A program made the position numbers and the translations under genes. From Viscum album (lineage: Eukaryota; Streptophyta; Magnoliopsida; Santalales; Viscaceae), in NCBI GenBank assembly GCA_963277665.1, contig OY728143.1, positions 535,590,394 to 535,654,393 of the forward strand: a stretch of 64,000 nt of DNA, given 5' to 3'. The notes beneath the pieces are model-generated. The model worked only from the letters and a program-made list of their open reading frames with translations. It had not been told where the DNA came from and made no database searches. Below are positions 50,290 through 62,100 of this stretch, one piece after another (the first letter of the stretch is position 1; each line of letters starts with the position of its first letter).

Positions 50290-51900
50290 GATCCACTTCC
50301 ACTTGAAGTAGAAGCTCTGCCGTGACTGGTACTAGATTTTACAGATTCAAACTAACTAGAAGAAAACATTTTCAAATCCACAAAATCTCATTTAGAAAGA
50401 AAATTAATTTTGTTATGTCCAACAGGAAAATTGATATCTCTCTTAAAAAATAAAAATATTTCCTTTAAATTGAAATTTCATCAAATTTTGATGCTAGACA
50501 TGGATATATTCATGTTTTATTTTGGAAAAAGAAGTACTTTTTACCTCTTTATAGGACTTTTGAGAATTCACAAAATTTTCATAAAAGACTTTACAACTTC
50601 ATACACTAATTTATTGAACCAAGAATCTATACTAGGAGTAAATTAAAGAGTACATTACTAAAAAATTTACACATCATTAGAATCTGAAGATGTTTTCTCA
50701 AGCCTTATAGAAGGCTCAATGATTTCAACCAATTGAAGCATTTGAATTTCTAGCTCTTCTTGAGGATGAGAAGGTAACTCTCCAAGAACTTCTATATCTT
50801 CACTTTCCATATTAACTATATTTTCCGTAGATCATTCAAAAAAGGAAACTTACGGATACCTCATAATTTAGTTGTTAAAGAAATTTGAGAACTACCAAAC
50901 TCACTAAAAAGATCCACCTTCATTATATGTCCCTCATATCGAGATACTTGATTATCTCATTCATCATGAAAAATAGTAGCCTCATAAACCCTTTATTCAA
51001 AATAAATAGGTTAAAAAACTACTCTAAACACAGAAATTATAGCCTGATCAATATTCTATTCTCTTCTTCTAGGCCTCTAGAAAAGAACAGCTTTGGTGTC
51101 TATCTGAGTAGAAGCCTCGTCAAAAGTTTTTGGAAACTAAATATATCCTCCTGCTCTAGATAGGATATTTTTATCAATAAAAATAATTCTCTAAGTATAA
51201 ATTATAATGTTAGTAGAAGTAATATATTATAATAAAAATCCTCCAACTACTTGAGGTCTTCTAGCTCCTACAACATGGGATTTGCCACCTTTTTTACACC
51301 ATGCATATCATAACAGGATAATTTCAAGCTTATGTTCTCCCCCTTATCTGGAAATATGGACTATTCTTCATTCATACCACCAATGAAATTCTTCTTAACC
51401 TTTTATATAATCCAAAAAAAAATTATAGAGTGTTATAGTAGATAAGATATTTCTTTGAGGAAATATCATCCCAATTCAAATATCACTGATCATCAAAATA
51501 TTGTATAGAAAAAAACTTTACAATATTAATTAGAGCTAGAATGACATTGTGTCATTCTTCTAAAATCAATTATGCATATAACATAGTATAAAACTACTAA
51601 AATTAAGCTTCATGACCCTAAATATATGAAACATAACATACATGTCTGGGAAGATGATTTTCTCCAACACAAATGTCAACGGCACTAAAACAATCAAAAT
51701 AACATGGCCAATACTTTTTTCTCATCCTATAAATACTTCACGAATAGATTCTTAATTTCAGAGGGTCCAAAAAGAAGATAAATAATATCCTTGGAATTTA
51801 TAACATTATACCTAATCGATCTCAATCTGAAATGAAAAACACCTTTATGGGGGAATTTGAGAATCTGAGCCATATCAACCAAAAAAATAGAAATTTATTT
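50290..51900 (-). pseudogene. C3 env-like third frame remnant
   Basis: Downstream of RNase H, minus-strand translation shows coherent stretches separated by stops. MAQILKFPHKGVFHF occurs near 51860, then FGPSEIKNLF near 51755, NISLKLSCYDMHGVKK near 51310, and a 50-residue acidic stretch near 50660-50825 that includes EVLGELPSHPQEELEIQ. A serine-rich GRASTSSGSGSID lies near 50300-50340. Sireviruses often carry an additional long frame at this position, called env-like by location. I infer this identity from position and composition; I cannot show a signal peptide, fusion peptide or membrane anchor. It is dead here. Confidence 0.5.
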
Positions 51901-52271
51901 TTCATTCACCTTAAAATTGATGACATATTTGATGTATATGAAACTAATATTTCCATTTTAAAATCCAATTTTACTTATTATTAATGTAATACTCAACATT
52001 TACACCACCAAACATATATTCTACGACTTGAAATTCGGGGCTTTCATTAACAATATATTAATCTGAAAATTATATTAAAAATACAAAACTTTACGATAAT
52101 GAAATTTCCTTCCAGAACTAGAAGACCTATACCTACAGATTCCATAGAGACTAGATTCATCTATTCAATTGTCCTTTTCCATCATAAGAATCAAAAAAAA
52201 TTAGGTTTCAAGAACCTGGTATTGATAGAGATTTCAATCTTTAGAGATCAAAAGGGCATGGGTTAGAAGGT

Positions 52272-52305
52272 AGAAGAGAGAGAGAGAGATAGAGAGAGAG
52301 AGAGA
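52272..52305. repeat. (GA)n microsatellite
   Basis: About fifteen GA dinucleotides with one interruption (GATAGA), between the RNase H remnant and the env-like region of C3. Confidence 0.9.
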
Positions 52306-52829
52306 TTTAATCTGAATATTTAAATAGGTTTATAAGTTTCTCATCCCAAAGTTATAGTGCATTCATTTTGGATTTTAATAATGAAAATATAATTTCTTCC
52401 AAAAATGAAATATGAAAATAAAATTCACAAGTAATAAATTTAATAACTAAATAATTAAAAATGATAAATAAGACTTTAAAAATAATAAAACATTGAATAT
52501 AAAATAAATATAAAAAAAATATTTACTATAATAATTATTTAAAATTAAATAATCATACCCCCACGCACACACCTCCTTAATAAAAACAAAACATGTAATA
52601 GGAAGTGGTTAAGTGAAAATATCATAAATTTGATACTATGTATTTATAAATTACAATGATATATCCCCTTTATAGACATGATCTATTAGAAAATTCTAGA
52701 AATGACCAATATTCATAGTCTTATATTTATTAATAGGATATTTTAAAATATTAATATCTCTTGTGTTATTATATAAAATAATGTTATTATTGAATAAATG
52801 TCCAAATTTCATAATTTTGTGTTTTATTC

Positions 52830-52985
52830 ACAAAAATTGTGCACAAAAACTGCAAACAAAAATATATTATGCCGCAGCTATAGAAAATGCAACAGAATGT
52901 TTCTTTTTACTATACCATGAAACTAAGGATTTTCCTAAAAAGTGAGAAGTTCCTTATGTGGATTTTCTATCTAATCTATATCCTA
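52830..52985 (-). pseudogene. C3 RNase H remnant
   Basis: Reads YRLDRKST near 52960-52983, then GTSHFLGKSLVSWYSKKK, HSVAFSIAAA, a stop where the family has glutamate, then YIFVCSFCAQFF. This matches the Sirevirus signature D-R-K-S-T-S-G-T-C-x-F-L-G-x-S-L-V-S-W-x-S-K-K-Q ... A-E-A-E-Y-I-A-x-x-x-C-C-A-Q. The stop sits at the E-A-E-Y block, so the RNase H is inactive. The rest of the frame continues from RT on the same strand. Confidence 0.85.
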
Positions 52986-53275
52986 AAAAATCGGAATATG
53001 AATATGAAATTAAATGAAAACATGATTTTTTAGATAAATTTAAGAAAGAAAATAATTCCTTTTAAATATATTACATTCATTTTTAACATTATTAATATGA
53101 TATTATATTGGGTTTTTCTGAAATCTTGAATAAATTAAAATATAAAACATTATGTTTGGACTAATAGTAGTAATATATAGAAAAATTCCAATCATTCAGT
53201 TTTATAACTTTTGGTCGACTAGTTTTCCTTTTTCATCCATGTCAGGTGTTTCAGAAGATCACAAGGAGTTGCAGA

Positions 53276-53934
53276 TTACTTATAGTCTTCAATTACAAAC
53301 GTTTTCAGTAATTTAATAATATATTTTATTTTATTCAGAACTTTTACAACATTATATTGATAAGTTTTAAGTCTAATAAAAAAAATCAATTCTCCCACAA
53401 TACTTATTTTAAATTCCATTTTAAAAAGTTTTGAAAAAATCATTACAAATCTTTTTATTTTTCGACCAAAAAACAACATCATATACATTGATTTGGAAAA
53501 ATAAAATATAAAAAGAAGTGCTTATCTTAAAAATAATGGGATAATATAGCCCCACAAAAAACCTATTATTTAAATTATAATAACTTAATCTTTTATCTGA
53601 ATATCATGGTTCTTATTTAATGCCTTATATAGATTTTGAAAGATATAAAACAAAATTTGCTAGATGGAGGTTTTTAAGACCTAATGGTTTATCAACACAA
53701 ACTTCCTCCACAATATATGCATATATAAAAATAATATTTTATGTCTGTCTGGTATAATTTGATGTTCATGTTATTTTCATAGGCCAAAATGATCCTAATG
53801 GATTCAATCCTAGCAACCAAAGAAGATTGTTCCTCATAATTTATTATGTCCTCCAACCTATAACCATTAGCAAATGGCCTTTCCTCATTTATAGTGATTA
53901 TACCTTGATCATCTGGTAGATTTTTTAGAACCAT
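53276..53934 (-). pseudogene. C3 reverse transcriptase remnant
   Basis: Two open pieces. The upstream piece (53692-53934) has NLPDDQGIITINEERPFANG, then DIINYEEQSSLVARIESIRI and MNIKLYQTDIKYYF, matching the copia N-K-x-D-E-x-G ... N-K-A-R-L-V-A-Q-G, F-A-P-V-A-R-L-E-A-I-R and K-L-Y-Q-M-D-V-K-S-A-F blocks. The downstream piece (53276-53488) has MYMMLFFGRKIKRF (family YVDDIIFG, both aspartates lost), KMEFKISIVGELIFFIRL and KVLNKIKYIIKLLKTFVIED, the C-terminal RT block of Sireviruses. A gap of about 200 bases between them is frame-broken. Confidence 0.9.
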
Positions 53935-54018
53935 TAGTTTCCTAACATTGGGTGGTTTGAGGGATTATCTATTAAAACCCAAAATATATTTCTCTTAAAC
54001 TAGTTTATCTCTTCTATC

Positions 54019-57000
54019 ATAGTTATCACACCCAGTTTTTCACATCTTTGTTTTGATATGGTTCATTGGAAATCCCGATCATTTTCTTGGGTATTGGGTG
54101 ATATGAATTTTGAGTTTTCAAGTTTAATCTATATATAATCACCCTTCTTTGGGTTCCCCATTTCTCTTTTGGGTGTTTTTGGAGAAATGGTGATTACTTC
54201 ATGATTTGGGCTAAACAATGACCCCATTTCCAAATTTGAAAACAAATTTTGTTTTTTTAATAACTCCTTTTTTATTCCATATTTTTCAACTTTCCCACTT
54301 ACTACTTGTCCTAACTTGACAAATTAAAACCAAAATATCCTTTGTACCCCTTAATAATTCATAATCATGGTGAATTGGGATTACTTATTTAGGTATTGGG
54401 CCAGCATGTGGGCTCATTTCTAGTTTTAAAAACAAATATTTGTTTCTATTATATCATATTAATTATTTAATACTTTTTAGTGATTATACCTCCCAATCTA
54501 ATCCAAAATCTCCAGACTCACTCCCATTATCTATTTTACCTCTTTGGAGCACATTTGAATTGTATATTACTGTGAAATTTCTTTGGATTCCTCAAAACTG
54601 CCATATTTGGGAGGGTAAATTGGTTCATCCATAAATCTTTCATTTATTATTCTTATCCCCAAAAATTTGTTTTACCTAGTTCTTAAAGACCTAAGGTGAC
54701 CCTCCATTGAGTTTCAATACATTTTCTCTCCTCTAAGAGTGTGGATCTAAGGGAAGACGAAGATTTTTCTACTTTCCAAGGTAAAATTCATTCTTTTTTT
54801 TCCTTTCTCTTCAGCCTCTTTCCATTATTTCATTGTTATTTATTCTCACATAGTCTTTCACAACCTAGGTATATGTTTTGGAATTATTTTTTATGGGGGT
54901 TATATTAATTTAGGGATTTTCTTCACATTTTTTTGGATTATAAACCCGCGACGGGTGATTTCATTTGTGCATTTCCATTCCCCTAAGGATCTGAGGAAGG
55001 TTTCCAATTGACCATGAATTTTTATTTAAGATACATATATTTCATGATTTTTTTATCTTCCTTGTACTCTTAAAATTTTGATTTATGCTTTGTATAATTT
55101 TTTTGGTGTGCCAAGCAACGGTTAAAACCTTGTTTTTTGGTAAGGTGGTGTAGTTTTGTTAAAATGGTACACATCACGTGTTTAATTAAATGATTTCTTA
55201 GCTTACACACCAGGTTTGTGGTTTTTGGAACATGTTTTTGTAGGTTGAATGAATTTGTGGCATTACATTTATGTTTTATTCCTTTTAGAGTGCATAAATT
55301 GAATTGTTTTGTTAAAAAATTACATGTCATGTGTTTGGTCAGTTTCCCAGTTGGATTTTATGTGTTGAGTGGGGTTTAAAATGATTTTTTTGGATTTATA
55401 ATAATATTGTAAGTAGGAAAAGAAATTTATTCAGGTTAATTATTTAGATTCCAATCCTATCTTCATTTTTATAAAGAATGTGTATTGGTTTTAAGGTATT
55501 TTGACATGTGTTTCTAATGGAAGGCCCATTTGGAACTTTTATAAAAAGGGATGTGTAATGGAAAATAAATCTGAATATTTTCAAAACATTTACCAATATT
55601 TTCAATCTTAAAATGGTGGGTTCTCATGTCCTTGTTAAATGTGGTATTTGTGGATTTAAACAATGACAGTTTGGTAGAAAAAATAATGTCTCGTTTTTCC
55701 ATTCCTAAAAAAATAGAGAATGAGTGTTTTACATGTATGTAACATTTTGTGTCAATTGGGATTGTTTTATTTTCCATGAAATGATTTTATATAATGTTGT
55801 TAGGGCTGGAAAATATGTTTGGGTATGGTTTTTAGTGAATATATCCTTAAAAGTGTTTTTTTAAATGATTTCTATGTGCAAAACCTCATTACACTCTTTG
55901 AAATTATTTTATGAAAATTTTAAGTGGTTTATTGATCTGTGAAGGAAAGGTGAAGCATGTTTGTCAGATTTTTTTGTGTTTATGGTTTGGGAATTAAATT
56001 TTCATTTGTAATGTGTATTTGATAATATGTGTATCTTTATTGTGCACAAAAGGGAATCTTGGGTATCTATATGGGCAGACGTGTACTAGTATGCTAGTCA
56101 TCTCGTGAGATTTGGCCCATGTTTCACGTATCAAGTTTGACGATGACAACACTAACTAAACTGTGATGATTATCCTATTGAATTACCACTAGTTTATGGG
56201 TATGATCTCTACTTGTGGCTTGTTTCCATGAGAAAGGATATTTATTATGGTTACCTTTAGCGAGATATGAGGCACTTGGGGCTCACAACTAACTAGTGGC
56301 TAGGGGTGTTCCCGTGACATGTGCTCATTAGCTATTTTGTACTCACCATCAGCATATGGTGTGTATGGTTGGAAAATTAAGAAGTTTATATCATTTATTT
56401 AAATGTTTACATTGTTTAAAGCATCAATCTTGAAAATGATTTTCATTTTTAAGTTTCACCTCTTTGAAAATTGATACTAGAATTCTTGTTTATAAAACAT
56501 GAAATTTTTTGTCTGGTAATTTTTTTTAAAGAATGGGATATCATTTGGAAAACACACATTTAAATCTTGTATTTAAAACATTAAATTTATGTTTATTTTA
56601 TTTTAAATGAATCTTATTTTTAATATAATATTAGGTTAACCTAATGAGATTTAATACTCGTGCCTATAGTCTTCTCCTGTTTTTAGCCCTTGTGTAGTTT
56701 TTAGCTTGGGTTTGATCGCCTTGGGTGACATGTGATCATCGTGTTAGAGAGTGACATGTGTGGTTACATAGATTTAGATGGTTATCAGGTTTTTTCAGTT
56801 GAGTTGTTATTTTATTTGTACTTTCGATTTCTTGTAAAAATAATGTTCAATTCAATTTTTATTTATATGTATTTTTTATTGTTCACTTCTTTCTACTATT
56901 TTTTTATTGTATATATTTGGGTGAAATCATTCCCTTGTGTACTCTATTGATTATCTTTGTGATTTTCACCATCCCGAGAGGATCGGGAATTCCTCTTGAG

Positions 57001-57064
57001 ACTTGTCGTGGGTTGGCATGGGGGACCGGTTAATGGTCCACTCAGGCTGGTTCGTGATAATAGA
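54019..57064. repeat. Target-site duplication ATAG(T/A) flanking the solo LTR
   Basis: ATAGT (54019-54023) precedes and ATAGA (57060-57064) follows the inserted LTR, four of five bases identical. Five-base duplications are usual for LTR-element integration. Confidence 0.6.
54024..57059 (+). mobile_element. Solo Ty3/gypsy-type LTR in C3
   Basis: A 3.0-kb block, GC-richer in its last part, interrupts C3 between integrase and RT. Its ends form a perfect six-base inverted repeat, TATCAC at the start and GTGATA at the end, a one-transition derivative of the common TGTCAC...GTGACA LTR ends. TATCACACCC at the start matches typical plant gypsy LTRs. No internal coding region is present: frames such as 55070-55330, 55514-55777 and 56732-56950 are chance. 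A single LTR with flanking duplication is the product of recombination between two LTRs of one element. The U5-like end (56960-57059) still has many CpGs. Confidence 0.75.
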
Positions 57065-57802
57065 TTACAGCCAACTCTCATCATATAAGGCTTATTCTAT
57101 AGTCTTATGTTAAAAATAGGATAATATGGTAGATAACTAGGCTTTGATTTCCCAAATTTCTTCTATTATTAATGCCATCATCTTGGTATCCTATAAAAGT
57201 CTCTAGATTTTATTCATTTATGGTTCTAGGGAGTCAAGGTAAGACACTTTTAGGGTTTACACTTTCATACTCCTAAGAACTAGATTGATTTCGATCAAAT
57301 CTATTTTCAAAAATATATTTCAAGGTGACAAGTTATAAGTTATTCAAAGAGTTAGTGGCTTCAACTTTTTGAATTATATTATGATCAAAATGATAATTTC
57401 ATCAAAATTCAAATGAATAGATTATTCAAATTTCCATTATTTTGTATTAAAAACTCTATAAGCATTGGAAGTTTCATAGTATAAAAGAAATATTATTTCG
57501 TCTACCTTTAGAACAAACATAAAAATATTTTCCTTAGTGTTCCAGATATACACCTTTCATACAAAAAACATTATAGTATTTGACTTTTTTATTTTTTTTC
57601 CTAACCCATAGGGTATCTTTTTGAAAAATACATGATTATAACTCAATTCATGATATGGAAAGATGTACTAATAGCTTCTGACAAAAAATATGTTTGAATA
57701 CTATATTTATTCAACTTAGTTAAAATCCTTTATAGGATAGTCTCATTTCATCATTCTATAATTCTATTCTACTGAGATTTTCTTGGAGTAGAGAAAGTAT
57801 AT
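57065..57802 (-). other. C3 integrase C-terminus space
   Basis: Continues C3 after the solo LTR on the minus-strand path from integrase to RT. No further integrase motif was read with confidence. AT-rich with stops in all frames. Confidence 0.45.
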
Positions 57803-58045
57803 TTAAAATATAGGTCTGAGAAAAATATTAAACTCTGGATTCTTAGAATCTTCTTCATTATCACATATAAATGAATTTATTTTGGAAAAATTTTTATTTT
57901 GAAAAACCTTGAAAAAACCATTTAAAAACACACAATTAAACCAAATGAAATAAACCCAAGTAAATCTAGAAAAATGATTAATGTGAAAAATGATAAAGAA
58001 TCCGCTTGATAATTTTTCTACTCTTGATGTTTCGAGAAAACCCAT
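57803..58045 (-). pseudogene. C3 integrase core remnant
   Basis: The 80-codon piece reads NHFSRFTWVYFIWFNCVFLN, then FKVFQNKNFSKINSFICDNE and NPEFNIFL. This corresponds to the copia D-D-F-S-R-F-T-W-V-x-F-L, F-x-x-F and I-x-x-I-R-S-D-x-G-x-E-F blocks. The aspartate before F-S-R is asparagine or histidine here, and the second catalytic region (ICDNEED) keeps an aspartate. Strand and position agree with C3. Confidence 0.85.
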
Positions 58046-58822
58046 ATGGATGAGTTATAAAGTTTTATATATAAAAACAAATTTTAAATAATTTAAAATA
58101 TAACTTATATTGCATAACTATATGACAAAAATTATATTATGATCAAATATATAATTGATAAAATATAAAACTAAATTAATATTAGATAACTTAGGTAGAG
58201 AAAATATATTTCAATAACCATTTTTCCTATTCAATAACCAAGAATCACTTATTTATGATGTTAAAAAATTCAGTTATTATTCCTATAAGGAAGTAAGGTC
58301 CAATCTATAAACATTTTCTGCCCTGGGTACTCTAAACATAAGCAGTTTATCCTTAATGTAAGAAAAGGTATTGTTAGATAAGTCAATATAAAATAAATCA
58401 TTGTAAGGTAGAGAAATTATTATTAGATTATGCATCAACCCAGTTATATTGATAATCTTTTTGATAAGGATTATTTTTTATCTCCCACTAATCCAAATCT
58501 AATTTTGTTTCTTTAATTATTGTATCCAATGGTGATTAAGCATGCATCTACATTTGATAGTGCACTAAAATTTGAAATGTCTCCACTCATGTTCCTTTAA
58601 AATCCATTATCCATATACCATATTGTATTTCTATCTCTATAGTTTTTTACCACTAAGAATATTAACTAAAAATTATTTTGGTACCCAAATTATATTATGT
58701 CTTATAGTGTTAGTGAATAAAGATCTTGTTAGATAGATCTATTTAACCTTTATAGAGCCATCATTAGATAAATATCTTGAAACATGTGCCTTTTAACATA
58801 CAAATTTTTAAATTTTTATGCT

Positions 58823-58870
58823 GTAATAATTAATATGATGGCCCCTAGTACCGTAGTAAAAATAGGTAAC
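58823..58870 (-). pseudogene. C3 gag CCHC zinc-finger remnant
   Basis: The minus-strand reading VTYFYYGTRGHHINYY has the exact spacing C-x2-C-x4-H-x4-C, with tyrosine at all three cysteine positions. TGC/TGT to TAC/TAT is the G-to-A change expected of methylation decay on the opposite strand. The finger would bind element RNA; here it cannot bind zinc. It lies between gag and integrase, as expected for the gag end in a Sirevirus. Confidence 0.7.
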
Positions 58871-59749
58871 CCTATACATGATGTGATTTTTTGAACTAGG
58901 AACAAACTACTATCTATAAAGCAGAGGCTTATAACCATTACTACCAATATTATATCTTTATCTTCTGTGAAGATTCTTTCTAAGAGTCATGTTTAAATAT
59001 TCTTCTCCCCTAGTAAAAAAACTAGAATCAATTTTATTTTTTTTAACAACATATTATAATTATTTAATTTTATTTTCATTCATAGTGAGTCTTGAAACAA
59101 AACATCTAAATTTCTCATTCAATACCAGGTATTTATCTAACATGGTATCTTTTTAAGTTAAGTTATCATTATGAATATTATTTAACTAATTATTATTTTT
59201 CATCATAGATTTCTATTTTTCTTCAATAATTGAATAGTTTTCAACAAATTTACAATTTTAGTAGCTTTCGTAATCATAACAGGAATAATAGTAAAATTTT
59301 ACTTGATCTCTCATGTCTATAAAGAACATGTTTACTATTTTATTAGATTTATTCTGACCTTAATTAGGACTTTAAGTTATGCTAAATATTTCATGAACAC
59401 TCAAATTATCCATCAAAATTTTCATTCCTTTACAGTCACAATCAAATTTCATATTTAACTTCTTCTCTTTCTTATCCAATTTCTATTTTTTCCCTTTAAC
59501 TATAGGAAATATAGTTGTACATTCCCCATTTTTCACCAATAACACCAAACTTCTTTCAGTTTATACCCATTTTTCTTGGACTCATCCAAATACATCTTGA
59601 AGTATTTCTTAATTTTATGGAAATTAATTAATATTCTTGATAGTTTATACGTTTCATTTCAATATTACAAAAAATTTGAATTATCTCGAGACATAACATC
59701 AACCTTAAAAAAAATCTCCTTTTATAATAGTAAATTTGAGAGCTATATT

Positions 59750-59990
59750 CTCCCTCTAAATCATTTGATGATCTTTTTTTCCACTTTAATTTCATATTCA
59801 TACATCATTATAGTATTGATCAATTATATAATTGTTAGTTTTTTCATAGGTGTAGATTTTTTGATAGAAGTAGAGATTCCATTTTTCTTTGAGGTTAAGA
59901 TAACAAGAACGTTTAATGATAGATATGATTCTAAAATGGGAGTTCCCAATGTATCAACACCATTAACTATTTAAATCAATATTCCATTAA
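59750..59990 (-). pseudogene. C3 gag remnant
   Basis: Minus-strand reading gives LINTIMMYEYEIKVEKK near 59805-59850, matching the gag block L-I-G-S-L-x-T-Y-E. An acidic NDLEGEYSSQ-like stretch follows. Stops are frequent. The 132-codon open frame on the opposite strand at 59576-59974, the longest in the window, is an antisense shadow of this gag and not a gene. Confidence 0.6.
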
Positions 59991-60461
59991 TTTTTGAAAC
60001 ACATTATCCTTTATACATCTTAAAGGTATCAAATTATGATTTAGAAATATCATACCTATATTGTCTAGCATTATTAGTTCTTTCATAAGAAACATTAATT
60101 TTCTCCCACATCTCATAATGAGTAGGGTATTGAGAAAGATGATTTAATTAATAAAGACTATTTCTATATATAATTTCATTATTGTCTTCTGATTTTTATA
60201 ATATTAAAAATAGTTTAAAACATTCCAATTCTCTATTTCTTCCTTGGGGATATCATAAGTCTTAACAACCTTTATATAAGCTCTCAAAACAATTTTTTTC
60301 AAATAGACAATCATATAGTCTATCTATAATCCATAATTATCACTAATGAATTACAAAGCTCATATAATTTAATTTTCTTCTTTGATCTCAGACATCTATA
60401 TATTTTTCATATATACCTTTGGTACAAGCTTTCAATAGACTAATATTATTCTTCGAAAATT

Positions 60462-60476
60462 CCTCCATTGATACCA
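60462..60476 (-). promoter_or_regulatory. C3 primer-binding site
   Basis: TGGTATCAATGGAGG on the minus strand, a few bases inside the 5' LTR end. It matches TGGTATCA of the initiator-tRNA-Met primer site used by most plant copia elements. Confidence 0.7.
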
Positions 60477-60481
60477 ATTAT

Positions 60482-62000
60482 TGGTTGGAATAAACATGAA
60501 GACAAAATATCGGGTGAATTGTGTCCTTTTAAAAACACATGTACAAATTTAAACAGAACCCCCCTCCCCCATGATTTAGAAATTGATGTAGTACTTATTT
60601 TTTCACATAGAATATGTACTGTAGTAATAAATGATAAAAGAGTATAGTGATTTTATAATGGTTTGGGCCACAAAAATCCCCTAGTCCCCTCCAAAAATGT
60701 TCACTTCATGAGATTCAGAATTTTCATAGAAGAGGTGCTTTTAAAGCCAACCTCTACAACTGGGTGCTGTGAGATGACACCTTAGAATAAGTCAAATTAT
60801 TTTTTTGGGAACATTGATAATTCTAAACAATCATGAGAATATGATACTCCAATATAAAATACATTTTTATTGTTGAAAATAGGTTCATCCCACAGTTTCT
60901 TATGAAAAAAGGAAAACAAGAGACCAATATAGGAATTAAAGAATGACTTCAATGTGAATTGCTTTTCAATAAATTCTCAGTTACTGTAAATAAAAATCAG
61001 AAATCATAGAATAAAAAATGAACTTATCCCAAGTTTTACAAACACAGAGTAGATGATTCAGACATGTATGTATCCAAAGTATATTCCTAAGATATATAAA
61101 TTCTAATGAATTTTATAAGATTGAAAATAAATAGTTACAGCAATAGTAGCATAAGAAATTAATCCTTGAGAGCGCTAATGAATTTATAGAGAGATTTAAC
61201 TTACATTACTTTAGTAAAACAGAGTGTTTTTTGAAATAATTACACCCTTATTTTTTTATTTTCCACAAAGATAAAATCTTTTTATAATAAACAAGAAAAC
61301 TAATTTGATTCTAGTAAAGAAGATATTGGAATAAGTCTATATAAATCTTGATCTTCAAAATAATCATCTTGTTTTAAATTTGAATTTAAACACTAAATGA
61401 TGATCATAACATTCCTTATGAATACATATGAATTTATCTCTTACTAATAAACCTTTGAATAGGTCTTCAGGCAGCTTTTAATGATATATTTACTACTATG
61501 AAACCATTCATGAGATATTAAAAATTATCCAAATTTCAAATTTTATAAATTGCTTCTTCAATTTAGGGTTACTCTATATATGGAATCTTTAAAAGTGCAT
61601 TTCAAAATGTATGGTTGATTAGATACATTTGGTTAAATAACTATATGTTGGAAAACTCAAATATAGGTTTATAAACATTTTTTTTCTTCCAAATCCTATA
61701 TTTTCTTCCAATGTAATCTTTTAAAAGTATGGTACCATATCAAAATTTAGGAACTCAAACCCAATGGTCACCTTAAATATTGAGTTATGAACAGTGATTC
61801 CAGAACCCTTATAACTTTTGGAAAAAATTGAAAAATAAAACATCATCCAAATTACATCTAGATTTCCGGAGAAAATTAAATAAATCTTCCAATAAAAATA
61901 ATCATAAAATTAACATAATGAAAAATCATCAGTAAAAAACGGTTTTTGTGACCATCAAAATAAATGATAAATAATGATATTTTTTTATCAACAATCATAC
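60482..62000 (-). repeat. C3 5' LTR
   Basis: Partner of 48019-49520. On the plus strand it begins TGGTTGGAATAAAC, with a GGGTGAATT block 33 bases in, the common end of Sirevirus LTRs in reverse. The upper end fades near 62000-62200. The 66-codon minus frame at 61876-62076 is chance. Confidence 0.75.
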
Positions 62001-62100
62001 TCCCAGCAAAATACATTTTCTTTAAAATAGTTTTTATTACAATTTGTGCGTAGATATTATAATAAATTACAACCAATTTTTTAATTTCTAATTCAAAAAA

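Larger units (their letters stand above)
48019..62100 (-). mobile_element. Sirevirus-type Ty1/copia retrotransposon C3
   Basis: Minus-strand element with LTRs at about 48019-49520 and 60482-62000, a primer-binding site at 60462-60476, gag (59750-59990), CCHC zinc finger (58823-58870), integrase (57803-58045), reverse transcriptase (53276-53934), RNase H (52830-52985) and a probable env-like third frame (50290-51900). The RT and RNase H wording and the env-like position match the Sirevirus (SIRE/Maximus) clade, known from flowering plants. A solo gypsy LTR (54024-57059) separates integrase from RT. All frames are broken by stops and shifts. LTR outer ends are approximate. Confidence 0.8.

Noticed and set aside
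59576..59974. Longest open frame in the window, 132 codons, plus strand, hydrophobic
   Set aside because: It lies antisense to the C3 gag remnant, whose minus-strand reading keeps a recognisable gag block. The hydrophobic appearance follows from the T-rich strand.
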